DNA from: Knoellia sp. S7-12
Lineage (GTDB): Bacteria > Actinomycetota > Actinomycetes > Actinomycetales > Dermatophilaceae
Length of the DNA: 64,000 nucleotides
Reading direction: 5' to 3'
Assembly (NCBI RefSeq): GCF_040518285.1
Contig: NZ_CP155449.1
Span: forward strand, 2,852,001 to 2,916,000
Every line of letters starts with the position of its first letter. The stretch's first letter is position 1. Below, piece by piece: positions 8,442 through 17,512 of the stretch. The notes beneath the pieces are model-generated. The model was given only the letters and a program-made list of their open reading frames with translations. It was not told the origin of the DNA and did not search any database. Made by a program: the position numbers and the translations under genes.

Positions 8442-9875
8442 TCAGGCCTCCTGCGTGGCGAGGTCGGCGGCGGGGGCCGCGAGCGGCTCGAGGTCGGACG
8501 GGCTGGAGAGGGTGCCGCGCACCGCAGTGGCAGCGGCGACGAGCGGGCTGACCAGGTGGGTGCGACCACCCTTGCCCTGACGGCCCTCAAAGTTGCGGTT
8601 GGACGTCGACGCGCTGCGCTCCCCCGGCGCGAGCTTGTCGGGGTTCATGGCCAGACACATCGAACAACCGGGAAGGCGCCACTCGGCACCTGCCTTCGTG
8701 AAGATCGCGTCCAGCCCTTCAGCCTCGGCCTGGAGCCTCACGCGGGCCGATCCGGGGACGACGAGCATGCGCACCCCTTCGGCAACCGTGCGGCCCTGCA
8801 CGACGGAGGCGACCGCGCGCAGGTCCTCGATGCGGCCGTTGGTGCACGATCCGACGAAGACGGTGTCAACCGGGATGTTGCGCAGCGGAGTGCCGGCCAC
8901 GAGGCCCATGTACTCGAGCGCACGCTCGGCGGACTGACGCTCCGTGTCGTCCATCATCGACGGATCCGGGACGCTCTCACCAAGAGGCGCGCCCTGACCC
9001 GGGTTGGTGCCCCAGGTGACGAAGGGTGTGAGTGCAGTTGCGTCGAGGATGACCTCGTTGTCGAACTCGGCATCGTCGTCCGTGTGCAACTCGCGCCAGT
9101 TGGCGAGCGCCGCGTCCCAGTCCGCACCCTTGGGCGCGTGGTCGCGGCCCTCGAGGTAGTCAAAGGTGGTCTCGTCAGGCGCGATCATGCCCGCCCGGGC
9201 GCCGGCTTCGATCGACATGTTGCAGACGGTCATCCGCGCCTCCATGGACAGTGCCCTGATCGCACTGCCGCGGAACTCGAGGACGTAGCCCTGACCGCCG
9301 CCGGTGCCAATCTTGGCGATGACCGCGAGGACGATGTCCTTGGCCGTGACACCAGACTGGAGCTCGCCTTCGACCGTGATCGCCATGGTGCGGAACGGCT
9401 TGAGCGGCAGCGTCTGGGTGGCGAGGACGTGCTCGACCTCGGAGGTGCCGATCCCGAACGCGAGGGCACCGAAGGCGCCATGGGTCGAGGTGTGGCTGTC
9501 GCCGCAGACGACCGTCATTCCGGGCTGCGTCAGACCGAGCTGCGGGCCGACGACGTGGACGATGCCCTGCTCCGCGTCGCCCATGGGATAGAGCCGGATG
9601 CCGAACTCGTCGCAGTTGGTGCGCAGCGTCTGCACCTGGGTGAGGCTGATCGGATCGGTGATCGGGCCGGGCGTCGTCGGGACGTTGTGATCCTCTGTCG
9701 CCAGGGTGAGGTCCGGGCGACGGACGGGTCGCTGCGACAGGCGCAGTCCGTCGAAGGCCTGCGGGCTCGTCACCTCGTGGAGGAGGTGGAGGTCGATGTA
9801 GAGCAGGTCCGGCTCGCCCTCGCCCCGACGCACCACATGTGCGTCCCACACCTTCTCTGCCAGGGTCTTCCCCAC
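8442..9875 (-). CDS. leuC: 3-isopropylmalate dehydratase large subunit
   Basis: Carries the [4Fe-4S] cluster of isopropylmalate isomerase. 477 residues. Seen: [27 protein letters not shown], the first cluster cysteine in [13 protein letters not shown] and the two others in [12 protein letters not shown], then [15 protein letters not shown]. The GTG at 9875 follows GGAGG by eight bases, which decides the start. It is divergent from the IclR-family gene at 10010, the usual actinobacterial pairing in which NdgR controls leuCD. Confidence 0.97.
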   Translation of the reverse strand: MGKTLAEKVWDAHVVRRGEGEPDLLYIDLHLLHEVTSPQAFDGLRLSQRPVRRPDLTLATEDHNVPTTPGPITDPISLTQVQTLRTNCDEFGIRLYPMGDAEQGIVHVVGPQLGLTQPGMTVVCGDSHTSTHGAFGALAFGIGTSEVEHVLATQTLPLKPFRTMAITVEGELQSGVTAKDIVLAVIAKIGTGGGQGYVLEFRGSAIRALSMEARMTVCNMSIEAGARAGMIAPDETTFDYLEGRDHAPKGADWDAALANWRELHTDDDAEFDNEVILDATALTPFVTWGTNPGQGAPLGESVPDPSMMDDTERQSAERALEYMGLVAGTPLRNIPVDTVFVGSCTNGRIEDLRAVASVVQGRTVAEGVRMLVVPGSARVRLQAEAEGLDAIFTKAGAEWRLPGCSMCLAMNPDKLAPGERSASTSNRNFEGRQGKGGRTHLVSPLVAAATAVRGTLSSPSDLEPLAAPAADLATQEA

Positions 9876-9974
9876 GGCCAACACCTCCACGAAAAACGGG
9901 TCTGGGGCGCCACCTCGCACGGGGTCGGCACCATCGCTCCCATCGAGATTGGCACGCGGTACGGAACCCGGGAC

Positions 9975-10009
9975 TTGCGTCTCACGGCTTGGGACGGCAG
10001 TATCAAGAC
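9975..10009 (+). promoter_or_regulatory. Possible leaderless promoter of the IclR regulator
   Basis: TTGCGT at 9975-9980 and CAGTAT at 9998-10003 are separated by 17 bases; a start about 6 bases on would be at or next to the A of the ATG at 10010. No Shine-Dalgarno sequence precedes that ATG. The 134-bp leuC-regulator gap is where the regulator should bind, but no clear palindrome is visible. Confidence 0.35.
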
Positions 10010-10753
10010 ATGGACAACACCAGTGGGGTTGGCGTTCTCGACAAGGCAGCGATCGTCTTGAGCGCACTCGAAGCGGGGCCCTCGACCCTCGCCCAGCTCG
10101 TCACCGCCACCGGGCTCGCCCGCCCGACGGCGCACCGGCTCGCGGTTGCTCTCGAGCACCACCGCCTCGTTGGCCGCGACATGCAGGGACGCTTCGTCCT
10201 GGGCCCGCGCCTCGGCGAGCTCGCTGCCGCCGCCGGCGAGGACCGCCTCCTGGCGGCCGCGGGACCGGTTCTCGGCGCGCTGCGCGACCACACCAACGAG
10301 AGCGCCCAGCTGTTCCGCCGACAGGGCGAGCACCGCATCTGTGTGTCGGCTGCCGAGCGGCCGGTCGGGCTGCGCGACTCGATCCCGATCGGCGCCAGCC
10401 TGACGATGCTTGCTGGCTCGGCCGCCCAGATCCTGCTCGCGTGGGAGGAGCCCGACCGGCTCCACCGCGGCCTCCAGGGTGCCGCCTTCAACGCCACCAC
10501 CCTGTCCGGCGTGCGCCGTCGCGGGTGGGCCCAGAGCGTCGGCGAACGCGAAGCCGGGGTCGCCTCGGTCTCGGCTCCCGTCCGCTCCCCCTCCGGGCGG
10601 GTCATCGCCGCCGTCTCGATCTCGGGACCGATCGAGCGCCTCTCGCGTCAGCCGGGCCGGCTCCACGCAGCCACCGTGATCGCCGGCGCCAACAAGCTCA
10701 CCGAGGTGCTCACCCGTCACGCCAAGACCGCGGAGGAACAGCACTCCGCCTGA
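10010..10753 (+). CDS. ndgR: IclR-family transcriptional regulator, NdgR-like
   Basis: 247 residues. N-terminal winged helix-turn-helix ([20 protein letters not shown], about residues 25-45) and a C-terminal IclR effector domain from about residue 80 ([48 protein letters not shown]). Divergent from leuCD, exactly as NdgR/LtbR is placed in streptomycetes and corynebacteria, where it represses or activates leucine genes and responds to amino-acid state. The symbol is given on family and context; direct targets here are inferred. Confidence 0.88.
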   Translation: MDNTSGVGVLDKAAIVLSALEAGPSTLAQLVTATGLARPTAHRLAVALEHHRLVGRDMQGRFVLGPRLGELAAAAGEDRLLAAAGPVLGALRDHTNESAQLFRRQGEHRICVSAAERPVGLRDSIPIGASLTMLAGSAAQILLAWEEPDRLHRGLQGAAFNATTLSGVRRRGWAQSVGEREAGVASVSAPVRSPSGRVIAAVSISGPIERLSRQPGRLHAATVIAGANKLTEVLTRHAKTAEEQHSA

Positions 10754-10786
10754 CCGGACGATCTCAGCCGGCACCGAGAAACGCGA

Positions 10787-10818
10787 AAGTCCCCGCCACC
10801 AGAAGGTGACGGGGACTT
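10787..10818. terminator. Terminator between the regulator and tRNA-Glu
   Basis: AAGTCCCCGCCACC and GGTGACGGGGACTT form a 14-bp stem with one mismatch and an AGAA loop. It lies between the + strand ndgR-like gene and the - strand tRNA-Glu and probably serves both. Confidence 0.8.
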
Positions 10819-10826
10819 CGTGCGTG

Positions 10827-10899
10827 TAGCCCCGACGGGATTCGAACCCGCGCTAACGCCGTGAGAGGGCGCCGTGCTAGGCCGCTACACAACGGGGCC
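10827..10899 (-). tRNA. tRNA-Glu (CUC)
   Basis: 73 bases forming a standard cloverleaf: acceptor GGCCCCG with CGGGGCT (G1-U72 wobble), T-arm GCGGGTTCGAATCCCGT, and anticodon stem GCGCC/GGCGT around loop CTCTCAC, giving anticodon CTC. The CCA is not encoded (CA follows the discriminator A). Located upstream of gltX, which charges it, a typical actinobacterial placement. Confidence 0.95.
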
Positions 10900-10995
10900 C
10901 TAGCTGTGCTGTCGGAGCAAGCTCCGAACAGCGGGTGAAAGAATACCGCAGAACGGAGATTCCTTCGGATGAGCCTATGCCACAAGGACATTGAC

Positions 10996-11070
10996 TGGCT
11001 GGGGTACCAGGACTCGAACCTAGAATGACGGTACCAGAAACCGTAGTGTTGCCGATTACACCATACCCCA
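10996..11070 (-). tRNA. tRNA-Gln (CUG)
   Basis: 75 bases including an encoded CCA. Acceptor TGGGGTA/TACCCCA, discriminator G, T-arm CTAGGTTCGAGTCCTGG, anticodon stem ACGGT/ACCGT with loop TTCTGGT, giving anticodon CTG. About 95 bases lie between it and the tRNA-Glu, including a GTCGGAGC-AA-GCTCCGA hairpin, so the two may be separate transcripts or processed from one. Confidence 0.95.
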
Positions 11071-11198
11071 AGGGGGTATCACCGTGGCTTTGGTCCGAAG
11101 ACTTCATGCACCGGTGAACCGAGGAGTGATACTACCGGCCCCCTCCTCCACTCCCAAATCGGTCGGTATGCCGCGTGGCCGTCGACTCTCCGGCGGAC

Positions 11199-12731
11199 TC
11201 AGAGGGAGTCGCGCAGGGCCTGCAGTCGGGCGAGTGTCGAGGTCTTGCCGAGGATCTCCATGGACTCGAAGAGCGGGGGGCTGATGCGCGCTCCGGAGAC
11301 CGCCGTGCGCAGCGGGCCGAACGCGAACTTGGGCTTGATGCCGAGGCCTTCGACGATCGACTCACGTAGCGAGGCCTCGATGGCGCTGGCGTTCCAACCG
11401 CTGTCGGTGCCGAGCACCCCGGCACCGTGGTCATCGATGTCACCCAGGGCGGCGAGGGCCGCATCGAGCACCTGACCCGCATCGTCCTTGAGCTGGCCGC
11501 GGGCGTCCTCGGCGATCTCGAGGGCATCGTCCGCAACGAAGAACGGGCGGACGAGTGCGGACGCCTCGTTGAGGTGGGCGAGGCGCGTCTGGATGAGCTC
11601 AGCGACGGCCTTGAGCCGCCCGAGCTCGCCGAGTGACGGGTTGCCCGAGAGCACCTCGTCACGCTCGAGGAACGGCAGGAGCCGCGACGTGAAGTCGCCG
11701 AGGTCGAGCTCGCGGATGTAGACGCCGTTGAGCCAGTCGAGCTTCTTGAGGTCGAAGATCGGCCCGACCGGGTTGACCTTCTTCCAGTCGAAGCCGTCGC
11801 TGAACTCGCGGAAGGTGAAGACCTCACGCTCGGTGCCATCCGCCTCGAGGATCGGTGGATAGGCCAGCAGCGCAAGGAAGTTCACGAGCGCCTCGGGCAG
11901 ATAGCCCTCTTCGCGGAACCACGTGAGGCGCGCGGCCGGGTTCTTGCGCTTGGAGATCTTGGATTTGTCGGTGTTGCGCAGCAGCGGCATGTGCGCGAAC
12001 TTCGGCGGCTCCAGTCCGAGCCACTGGTAGAGCAGCACGTGCTTGGGCGTTGAGCTGATCCACTCCTCGCCGCGCACGACGTGGGTGATGCCCATCTCGT
12101 GGTCGTCGACGACGACGGCGAGGTGATAGGTCGGGAAGCCGTCGGCCTTGAGGATGACCTGGTCGTCGGGGCGCGGTGCGGAGACGGTGCCACGGATGAG
12201 GTCATCGAAGGTCAGCGGCGCATCGTCGGGGATGAACATGCGCACGACCGGCTGCTTCTCGCTGAAGCCGGGCAGCTCGGCCCGCTCCTCGCGCGTCTTG
12301 CCATGGCAGAGACGGTCATAGCCGGTCGGCTGCTTGGTCTTCTGCTGGACCTCGCGCATCTGCGTGAGGCGCTCACCCGAGCAATAGCAGTGGTAGGCCT
12401 TGCCGTCGGCGAGCAGCCGCTCGACGTAGGGCTTGTAGGTGTCAAGCCGCTCGCTCTGCCGGTACGGCGCGAACGGCCCCCCGACATCGGGTCCCTCGTC
12501 CCACGTGAGGCCGAGCCAGTGCAGGGTGTCGTAGACCTGCTCCTCGCTGTCCGCCTGGAAGCGCGCACGGTCGGTGTCCTCGATGCGCAGGAGGAAGCGC
12601 CCACCCTGCTGTCGCGCGAAGGCAAGGTTGAACAACGACATGTAGGCCGTGCCGACGTGTGGATCTCCCGTGGGTGACGGGGCGACGCGAAGGCGAGGGC
12701 TGAGGGCTGCGGGGGTGGGCTTTTCGCTCAT
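11199..12731 (-). CDS. gltX: Glutamyl-tRNA synthetase
   Basis: Charges tRNA-Glu; in actinobacteria it usually also mischarges tRNA-Gln for GatCAB amidation. 510 residues. Seen: the HIGH-type motif [15 protein letters not shown], the KMSKS-type motif [10 protein letters not shown], and the zinc-site-like region [10 protein letters not shown]. The ATG at 12731 starts directly into a short linker before the catalytic domain. It lies upstream of both tRNA genes on the same strand and is divergent from the dodecin gene. Confidence 0.97.
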   Translation of the reverse strand: MSEKPTPAALSPRLRVAPSPTGDPHVGTAYMSLFNLAFARQQGGRFLLRIEDTDRARFQADSEEQVYDTLHWLGLTWDEGPDVGGPFAPYRQSERLDTYKPYVERLLADGKAYHCYCSGERLTQMREVQQKTKQPTGYDRLCHGKTREERAELPGFSEKQPVVRMFIPDDAPLTFDDLIRGTVSAPRPDDQVILKADGFPTYHLAVVVDDHEMGITHVVRGEEWISSTPKHVLLYQWLGLEPPKFAHMPLLRNTDKSKISKRKNPAARLTWFREEGYLPEALVNFLALLAYPPILEADGTEREVFTFREFSDGFDWKKVNPVGPIFDLKKLDWLNGVYIRELDLGDFTSRLLPFLERDEVLSGNPSLGELGRLKAVAELIQTRLAHLNEASALVRPFFVADDALEIAEDARGQLKDDAGQVLDAALAALGDIDDHGAGVLGTDSGWNASAIEASLRESIVEGLGIKPKFAFGPLRTAVSGARISPPLFESMEILGKTSTLARLQALRDSL

Positions 12732-12808
12732 GATCCCCCGATTCTAGGGTCTACGTTGGATTGCAGGACCGGGCGACCGGCGTCCGGCACGACGTCCGGA
12801 GGAACCCC

Positions 12809-13021
12809 ATGGCCAATCACGTGTATGCCATCTCAGAGCTTGTTGGCAGCTCACCAGAGGGTGTGGAGGCAGCAGTGCAGAACGCCCTTGCCTCGGCGAG
12901 TTCGAGTGTGCGCAACCTGGACTGGTTCGAGGTGACCCAGATCCGTGGCCACCTCGGCGACACCGGACAGGTCGCCGACTGGCAGGTCGGCATCAAGCTC
13001 GGGTTCCGCGTCGAGAAGTAA
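12809..13021 (+). CDS. Dodecin (flavin-storage protein)
   Basis: 70 residues matching dodecin, a dodecameric shell that binds flavins (riboflavin, FMN) and sometimes CoA, thought to buffer free flavin. Seen: NHVYAISELVGSSPEG, the flavin-stacking tryptophan in VRNLDWFEVTQIRG, and WQVGIKLGFRVE. GGAGG lies six bases before the ATG. Divergent from gltX and convergent with the ECF sigma gene. Confidence 0.92.
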   Translation: MANHVYAISELVGSSPEGVEAAVQNALASASSSVRNLDWFEVTQIRGHLGDTGQVADWQVGIKLGFRVEK

Positions 13022-13043
13022 CAGCCGCGACGACCCGGCGGTC

Positions 13044-14288
13044 TCAGCCCAAAGTCTTGCGTCGGGAAGCCAGCCACGCACGTTCGGCGGGATTCTCCGT
13101 GGTCGCGATCGCGGCGGCATACGCGCGACGTGCGTCGTTCGTTCGTCCCAGGCGGCGCAACAGATCGGCTCTGGTCGCGTGCCACGGTGCGTATGCCGTG
13201 AGCTCCAGTCCGTCGACGATGGCCAGGGCCACCTGTGGTCCGTCGAGCTCGGCTAGGGCGACCGCGCGGTTGAGGGCGACGACCGGCGAGGGCCGCACGT
13301 GCATGAGCTGGTCGTAGAGCGCGACGATCTGCCTCCAGTCAGTCAGCGAGACATCGAGTGCGTCGGTGTGGACAGCCTGGATGGCAGCCTGCAGCTGGTA
13401 GGGCCCAGGAGCGTTGCGGCGCAGGCACTCTCGCACGATGGCGTGACCTTCGTCGATGAGGTGGGAATCCCAATTTGTGCGGCCCTGGTCGTCGAGAGTG
13501 ACGAGGCTCCCATCGGCGGCGATGCGGGCCGGGCGGCGGGCCTGGCTCAACAGCATGAGGGCGAGCAGACCGTCGACCTCCGGCGGAGAGCCGATTTCGT
13601 CGGCGATCAATCGCACGGCCCGGGTGAGGCGGATGGCCTCGTCGGCGAGGTCCTGTCGGTCGGCGTTGTCCGCGGTCGAGCTGAGGTAGCCCTCGTTGTA
13701 GACGAGATAGAGCACCGCGAGCACGCCGTCGAGGCGTTCGGCGAGGTCGGCGCGCTCGGGGATGCGATAGGGGATACCGGCCTTGGCGATCTTGGCCTTG
13801 GCCCGGGTGATGCGTTGGGCCATTGTCGTCTCGGGGATGAGGAAGGCGCTGGCGATCTCGGCGACGGTGAGCCCGCCGAGCAGACGCAGGGTGAGCGCGA
13901 CCCGAGCCGGCTCGGCCAGCGCGGGGTGGCAGCAGGTGAAGATGAGTCGGAGCCGGTCGTCGGTGACGGGACCTGTGGGCTCCGGGGGCGTGTCGTCGGT
14001 GAGCATCGTGGCCTCCGCGTACTTCTCGTCGCGGACCTTCTCGCGGCGCAGGTGATCCAGCGCCTTGCGGCTGGCCGTGGTGGTGAGCCACCCCGCGGGA
14101 TTGGGCGGGACGCCTTCCTGCGGCCACCGCTCGAGCGCGATGACGATGGCTTCACCGAGGGCATCCTCGGCGAGGCCGATGTCGCCGTAGCGGCGGATGA
14201 GCCCGGCGATGACGCGGCCGTACTCGGCGCGGACGACGTCAGCGACGGCGTCCGCGCCGAGAGCGGCGGCGGGGCGTTGGGCGCTCAC
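13044..14288 (-). CDS. ECF42-type RNA polymerase sigma factor
   Basis: 414 residues. Region 2 lies in about the first 100 residues (VVRAEYGRVIAGLIRRYGD, LGEAIVIALERWP, GWLTTTASRKALDHLRRE), region 4 near 140-190 (LTLRLLGGLTVAEIASAFL, TMAQRITRAKAKI). The rest is the long C-terminal extension that defines ECF42 (FYLVYNEGYL-type motif, NRAVALAEL, TPR-like helices). ECF42 factors are encoded beside DGPF proteins, as here, and lack a classical anti-sigma factor; the extension is needed for activity. The GTG at 14288 lies 10 bases past the DGPF gene stop. The signal sensed is unknown. Confidence 0.93.
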   Translation of the reverse strand: MSAQRPAAALGADAVADVVRAEYGRVIAGLIRRYGDIGLAEDALGEAIVIALERWPQEGVPPNPAGWLTTTASRKALDHLRREKVRDEKYAEATMLTDDTPPEPTGPVTDDRLRLIFTCCHPALAEPARVALTLRLLGGLTVAEIASAFLIPETTMAQRITRAKAKIAKAGIPYRIPERADLAERLDGVLAVLYLVYNEGYLSSTADNADRQDLADEAIRLTRAVRLIADEIGSPPEVDGLLALMLLSQARRPARIAADGSLVTLDDQGRTNWDSHLIDEGHAIVRECLRRNAPGPYQLQAAIQAVHTDALDVSLTDWRQIVALYDQLMHVRPSPVVALNRAVALAELDGPQVALAIVDGLELTAYAPWHATRADLLRRLGRTNDARRAYAAAIATTENPAERAWLASRRKTLG

Positions 14289-14298
14289 GCGTGAGAGC

Positions 14299-14649
14299 TC
14301 AGGCCTCGCCTGCGAAGGGACGGACCTCGACGGGTCCGCCGCAGGCGGCCGAACCCTCCTTGGCCCATTGCAGGGCCTCGTCGAGGTCAGCAGCCTCGAT
14401 GACCCAGAAGCCGCCGAGGTACTCCTTGGCCTCGGAGAAGGGGCCGTCCGTGACGGTCGGGCTGTCACCGGTGGCGTCGACGGTCGTTGCGGTCGCAATC
14501 GGCTCGAGGCCACCCGCGAAGACCCACTTGCCGGCGTTGCGCACCTTCTGGTTGAACTTCTCGACCGTGGCGAACATCTCCTGGATGACGTCGTCCGAAG
14601 GCATCTCGTCATCGACGGAGCCAGGAACCGAGAGCAGGTACTGAGTCAT
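14299..14649 (-). CDS. YCII-related DGPF-domain protein (ECF42 partner)
   Basis: 116 residues with the YciI-like ferredoxin fold and the signature DGPFSEAKEYLGGFWVIE. First gene of the DGPF-ECF42 unit; the pair is conserved across actinobacteria, and the DGPF gene is usually the target of the sigma factor, so positive autoregulation is likely. Start ATG 14649. The enzymatic role of DGPF proteins is not settled. Confidence 0.92.
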   Translation of the reverse strand: MTQYLLSVPGSVDDEMPSDDVIQEMFATVEKFNQKVRNAGKWVFAGGLEPIATATTVDATGDSPTVTDGPFSEAKEYLGGFWVIEAADLDEALQWAKEGSAACGGPVEVRPFAGEA

Positions 14650-15031
14650 GGTGATTCTCCTATGGGTGAACGACCGGCCGCCTTCAAGGACGCCCTGCGG
14701 TGTCGTTCATCCTCTCCACGAACGGGTGCATATGCATACGACACCTCCGGCGAAGTTTCTTCAAACTTTTTTGAGGGACGCCTGGCCGGACCGGCCAACT
14801 ATCAGCTCGCGCTACCCAGCATGACGCCTGTGCTCAGGGGAGAGTCGGCGTTGCGGAGCTGATAGTCCGCCGGTCAGTCGGCAGCGACGAGGGGTCGCCA
14901 TTGGCCGAGTCTCGGCAGGTCCAACTTCGAGGTTCGACAGAGTTCCACCGAAGTGATCAGAGAATGCGGGCCTTGCGCGCGAGACTGATTCACCTGGACA
15001 TCGAAGCCCGCACCCGAACAAAGGACCCGAC
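14650..15031. other. 382-bp gap with no gene; contains a long inverted repeat
   Basis: Between the divergent DGPF and VOC genes. Its left part should hold the ECF42-dependent promoter, its right part the VOC promoter. A run of T residues with AAACTTTTTTGA near 14763 makes it locally AT-rich. The only clear structure is the inverted repeat at 14789-14875, listed separately. No coding sequence is convincing. Confidence 0.6.
14789..14875. repeat. 87-bp element with 20-bp inverted ends
   Basis: GACCGGC-ca-ACTATCAGCTC at 14789-14808 is matched in reverse by GAGCTGATAGT-cc-GCCGGTC at 14856-14875, 18 of 20 positions pairing, around a 47-base centre. It is too long and too far apart for a simple terminator. 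It could be a small non-autonomous mobile element (MITE/REP-like), a structured RNA or a large operator. I see no second copy in the window. Confidence 0.55.
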
Positions 15032-15457
15032 ATGTTCCACGGACTCTCCACCGTCACCCTCTACGCCCCCGACCTCGACGAGGCCGGCCGCTGGTACACC
15101 GAAGCCCTCGGCGTCGCGCCCTACTACGTCACGCCGGCATACATCGAGTTCCATGTCGGTCCGATGAAGTTCGAGCTCGGCTTCATCAAGGCTGCCTACG
15201 CCGGATCACCGCTGGCCAAGACGCCGGCCCCGGTCGACGGCAGCCCGTCCGGTGCCGTGGCCAACTGGCACGTCGACGACGTGGCGGCCGAGCGGGAACG
15301 CCTCATCGGGCTCGGCGCCACGCCGCACGATGACGTCGTCGAGCGAGGCGAGGGCGCGGGCTATGTCACCGCGTCGGTCATCGACCCGTTCGGCAACATC
15401 ATCGGCCTCATCCACAACCCGCACTGGGCCACCATCCACGCCGGCCAGCCCTCCTGA
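15032..15457 (+). CDS. VOC (glyoxalase/bleomycin-resistance) family protein
   Basis: 141 residues with two beta-alpha-beta-beta-beta modules: FHGLSTVTLYAPDLDEAGRWY with the usual opening, and ANWHVDDVAAERERL in the second half, ending DPFGNIIGLIHNPH. Metal ligands are plausibly the histidines near each module start and the glutamates in FELGF-type strands. Substrate unknown; related proteins are dioxygenases, isomerases or antibiotic-binding proteins. The ATG at 15032 is used; ribosome site weak. Confidence 0.85.
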   Translation: MFHGLSTVTLYAPDLDEAGRWYTEALGVAPYYVTPAYIEFHVGPMKFELGFIKAAYAGSPLAKTPAPVDGSPSGAVANWHVDDVAAERERLIGLGATPHDDVVERGEGAGYVTASVIDPFGNIIGLIHNPHWATIHAGQPS

Positions 15458-15459
15458 TC

Positions 15460-15510
15460 GTCGGTCAGCGGTCGGGGTCGGTCAGCGGTCGGGGTCGGTC
15501 AGCGGTCGGA
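15460..15510. repeat. Three tandem copies of a 17-bp unit
   Basis: GTCGGTCAGCGGTCGGG repeats at 15460-15476, 15477-15493 and 15494-15510 (last copy with one change). It lies directly after the VOC stop, and its last copy covers the 3' end and stop codon of the - strand membrane-protein gene. Probably slippage-generated; a copy-number change could alter the spacing but not that gene's stop. Confidence 0.85.
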
Positions 15511-15753
15511 GCTGGCGTGCTCGGCCACCCTGTGCTGCTCGCGCTCGTCGACGACCCGCCAGAAGAACGCTCCGGACGTCACGACGATGCCAAGCACCGC
15601 GGTGGCCCACGGGAGGGGACTGCTCGCCTTGTTGCCAAGAACCAGAGCAGCCAGGACAAGGCCGAGACCCCACGTCACGTGCATACCGAACGAGAACATG
15701 CGCATGGGCCGAAGTCTTGCAGGGACCACGCTCAAGCGCTCGTCAGTCGGCAC
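15499..15753 (-). CDS. Small two-helix membrane protein, unknown function
   Basis: 84 residues with two predicted membrane helices: HVTWGLGLVLAALVLG and LPWATAVLGIVVTSGAFFW, and a charged C-tail (DEREQHRVAEH). The GTG start at 15753 overlaps the stop of the upstream FAH-family gene by 11 bases, suggesting translational coupling; an internal ATG near 15705 is an alternative. No family recognised. Confidence 0.6.
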   Translation of the reverse strand: MPTDERLSVVPARLRPMRMFSFGMHVTWGLGLVLAALVLGNKASSPLPWATAVLGIVVTSGAFFWRVVDEREQHRVAEHASSDR

Positions 15754-16516
15754 TGACGAACGGGTTGCTCAGTGTGCCGATCTGGTCGATCTCGACGTCG
15801 ACGCGCTGGCCAGCGACAACCTGACCGACGCCGGCAGGGGTGCCGGTGAGGATGACGTCACCCGGCAGGAGCGTGAACGCCTGCGAGGCGTGCGCGATGA
15901 GTTCGGCGACGCCATGGACCATGTCGGAGGTCGGGCCGTCCTGCACGACGTCGCCATCCAGGGTCGTGCGGATCCGGCAGGCCGACGGATCAAGGCTGGT
16001 CTCGATCCACGGGCCGAGCGGGCAGAACGTGTCGAGGCCCTTGGCCCGGGCCCACTGACCGTCGCCACGTTGGAGGTCCCGCGCCGTGACGTCGTTGGCC
16101 ACGGTGTAGCCGAAGACGATTGACAGGGCCTGGTCGACCGGCACGTCCTTGGCGACGCGACCAATGATCACGGCCAGCTCACCTTCGTAGCTCACCTCGT
16201 CGGTGAAGCCGGGGATGACCACGGGGTCGCCCGGGCCAACGACCGCGGTGTTGGGGATGAGAAACATGAGCGGCGTGGACGGCGCCTCGCCGCCCATCTC
16301 CTTGGCGTGATCGGCGTAGTTCTTGCCAATGCCGATCACCTTGCTACGCGGGATGACCGGCGCGAGGAGGCGGACGTCCGCGACGAGGTGGGTCGCGCCC
16401 GTCAGCTCGATCTTCGTGTAGAGAGGATCCCCAGTGATCTCGGCGATCTTCTCGCCGGCTCCGTCGACCAAGCCGTAGACCGGGTCCTCACCTGTCGTAA
16501 ATCTCGCGATGCGCAC
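15743..16516 (-). CDS. Fumarylacetoacetate hydrolase (FAH) family protein
   Basis: 257 residues of the FAH superfamily, which hydrolyses or decarboxylates beta-diketo acids with a Mg ion (fumarylpyruvate hydrolase, oxaloacetate decarboxylase, catechol meta-pathway enzymes). Seen: KVIGIGKNYADHAKEMGG, then the metal-binding acidic run SYEGELAVIIGR, GYTVANDVTARDLQ, and GDVILTGTPAGVG near the end. In actinobacteria this gene sits near gltX, as here. The exact substrate cannot be told; oxaloacetate decarboxylase or acylpyruvase activity is most likely. Confidence 0.88.
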   Translation of the reverse strand: MRIARFTTGEDPVYGLVDGAGEKIAEITGDPLYTKIELTGATHLVADVRLLAPVIPRSKVIGIGKNYADHAKEMGGEAPSTPLMFLIPNTAVVGPGDPVVIPGFTDEVSYEGELAVIIGRVAKDVPVDQALSIVFGYTVANDVTARDLQRGDGQWARAKGLDTFCPLGPWIETSLDPSACRIRTTLDGDVVQDGPTSDMVHGVAELIAHASQAFTLLPGDVILTGTPAGVGQVVAGQRVDVEIDQIGTLSNPFVSAD

Positions 16517-16550
16517 GCGCTCACTCTAGGTGCCTCGTCCTGGGCGAGGG

Positions 16551-17396
16551 TCACCCGAGGCGAGCAGCGACGGTCTCGGCGAGGACGGCATACCCGGCGT
16601 CGTTGGCGTGAATGTCGTTCTTGGTGCACATCCACGTCCACGCGCAGATCGCTGCGACGTTCGTCGGGATCATTCCGTATGCCGTGGCGACCGGTGTCGT
16701 GTCGGCGGACCTGAGCGCGGTGGCCACGTCCGCAACGTCGGCTCCGACGGTCGCGGCCGAACGAGCGACGGCGGCGTTGAGCAGTGACTGGAGGAAGGTC
16801 GACAGTCCGGCCACCTGCTGACCCGACGCACCGGTGAGCCACGCGGCAAGGAACGGGTTGTAGTAGTTGAGGACGACGATCTCCGTGTCCGGCCCGGTGG
16901 CGGCACGCAGCTGGCCGAGCGTGGTCGTGAGGTTGCGCTCCACGGTGGCGAGCGCGGCGAGGGCACACGCGACGTCGACCGTCGGGCGGGCGCAGGGGGT
17001 GACGTCGTTGGCGCCGATGTCGATCGTGACCAGGTCGACCTTGCCCTTGTGCGCCTTGAGGAACTCGACGCCCTCAGCGAGCTGGCTGCCCGCCTCGTAG
17101 TCGCAGCGATCCGCACCCATGAGAGACGTCGTCGTGGCGCCGGAACAGGAGATGTTGCGCAACTTCGCCTTGGGAGCGGTGTCCTGCAAGGCCTCGAGCA
17201 CTCCCCCGACGTAGCCACCTGCTCGGTCGTCCCCGGCACCAGGTTGGTAGCCCGCAGCGAGGGAGTCGCCCAGGGCGAGATACCAGCTCGTCGCCTTGTC
17301 GGAACCTTGGCCGGGGCCGGCAGACGCGGCGGATGGCGCCACGAGGGCCACCAGGGCGACGAGGGACGCGAGGGCGAGAGTGAGGATTCGGCGCAT
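16551..17396 (-). CDS. Secreted SGNH/GDSL lipase-esterase
   Basis: 281 residues with a Sec signal peptide (MRRILTLALASLVALVALV, cleavage near ASAGP). Block I YLALGDSLAAGY (nucleophile serine), oxyanion glycine in CSGATTTSLMG, block III IGANDVTPC, and block V NDIHANDAGY with the catalytic Asp and His. An extracellular esterase or lipase with several cysteines, like the Streptomyces coelicolor SGNH lipase. Substrate unknown. It is divergent from the gene at 17513. Confidence 0.9.
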   Translation of the reverse strand: MRRILTLALASLVALVALVAPSAASAGPGQGSDKATSWYLALGDSLAAGYQPGAGDDRAGGYVGGVLEALQDTAPKAKLRNISCSGATTTSLMGADRCDYEAGSQLAEGVEFLKAHKGKVDLVTIDIGANDVTPCARPTVDVACALAALATVERNLTTTLGQLRAATGPDTEIVVLNYYNPFLAAWLTGASGQQVAGLSTFLQSLLNAAVARSAATVGADVADVATALRSADTTPVATAYGMIPTNVAAICAWTWMCTKNDIHANDAGYAVLAETVAARLG

Positions 17397-17512
17397 GACA
17401 TCAGCTCCAGTGCAGGCGGGCCCGCGGCGCTGCGGACATCATCGGATCGTCGCACAGCACTCGACGTGATGAGGGAGGTCGGGCGAAGTCGCTCGCTTAG
17501 GCTGGTGCGGTC

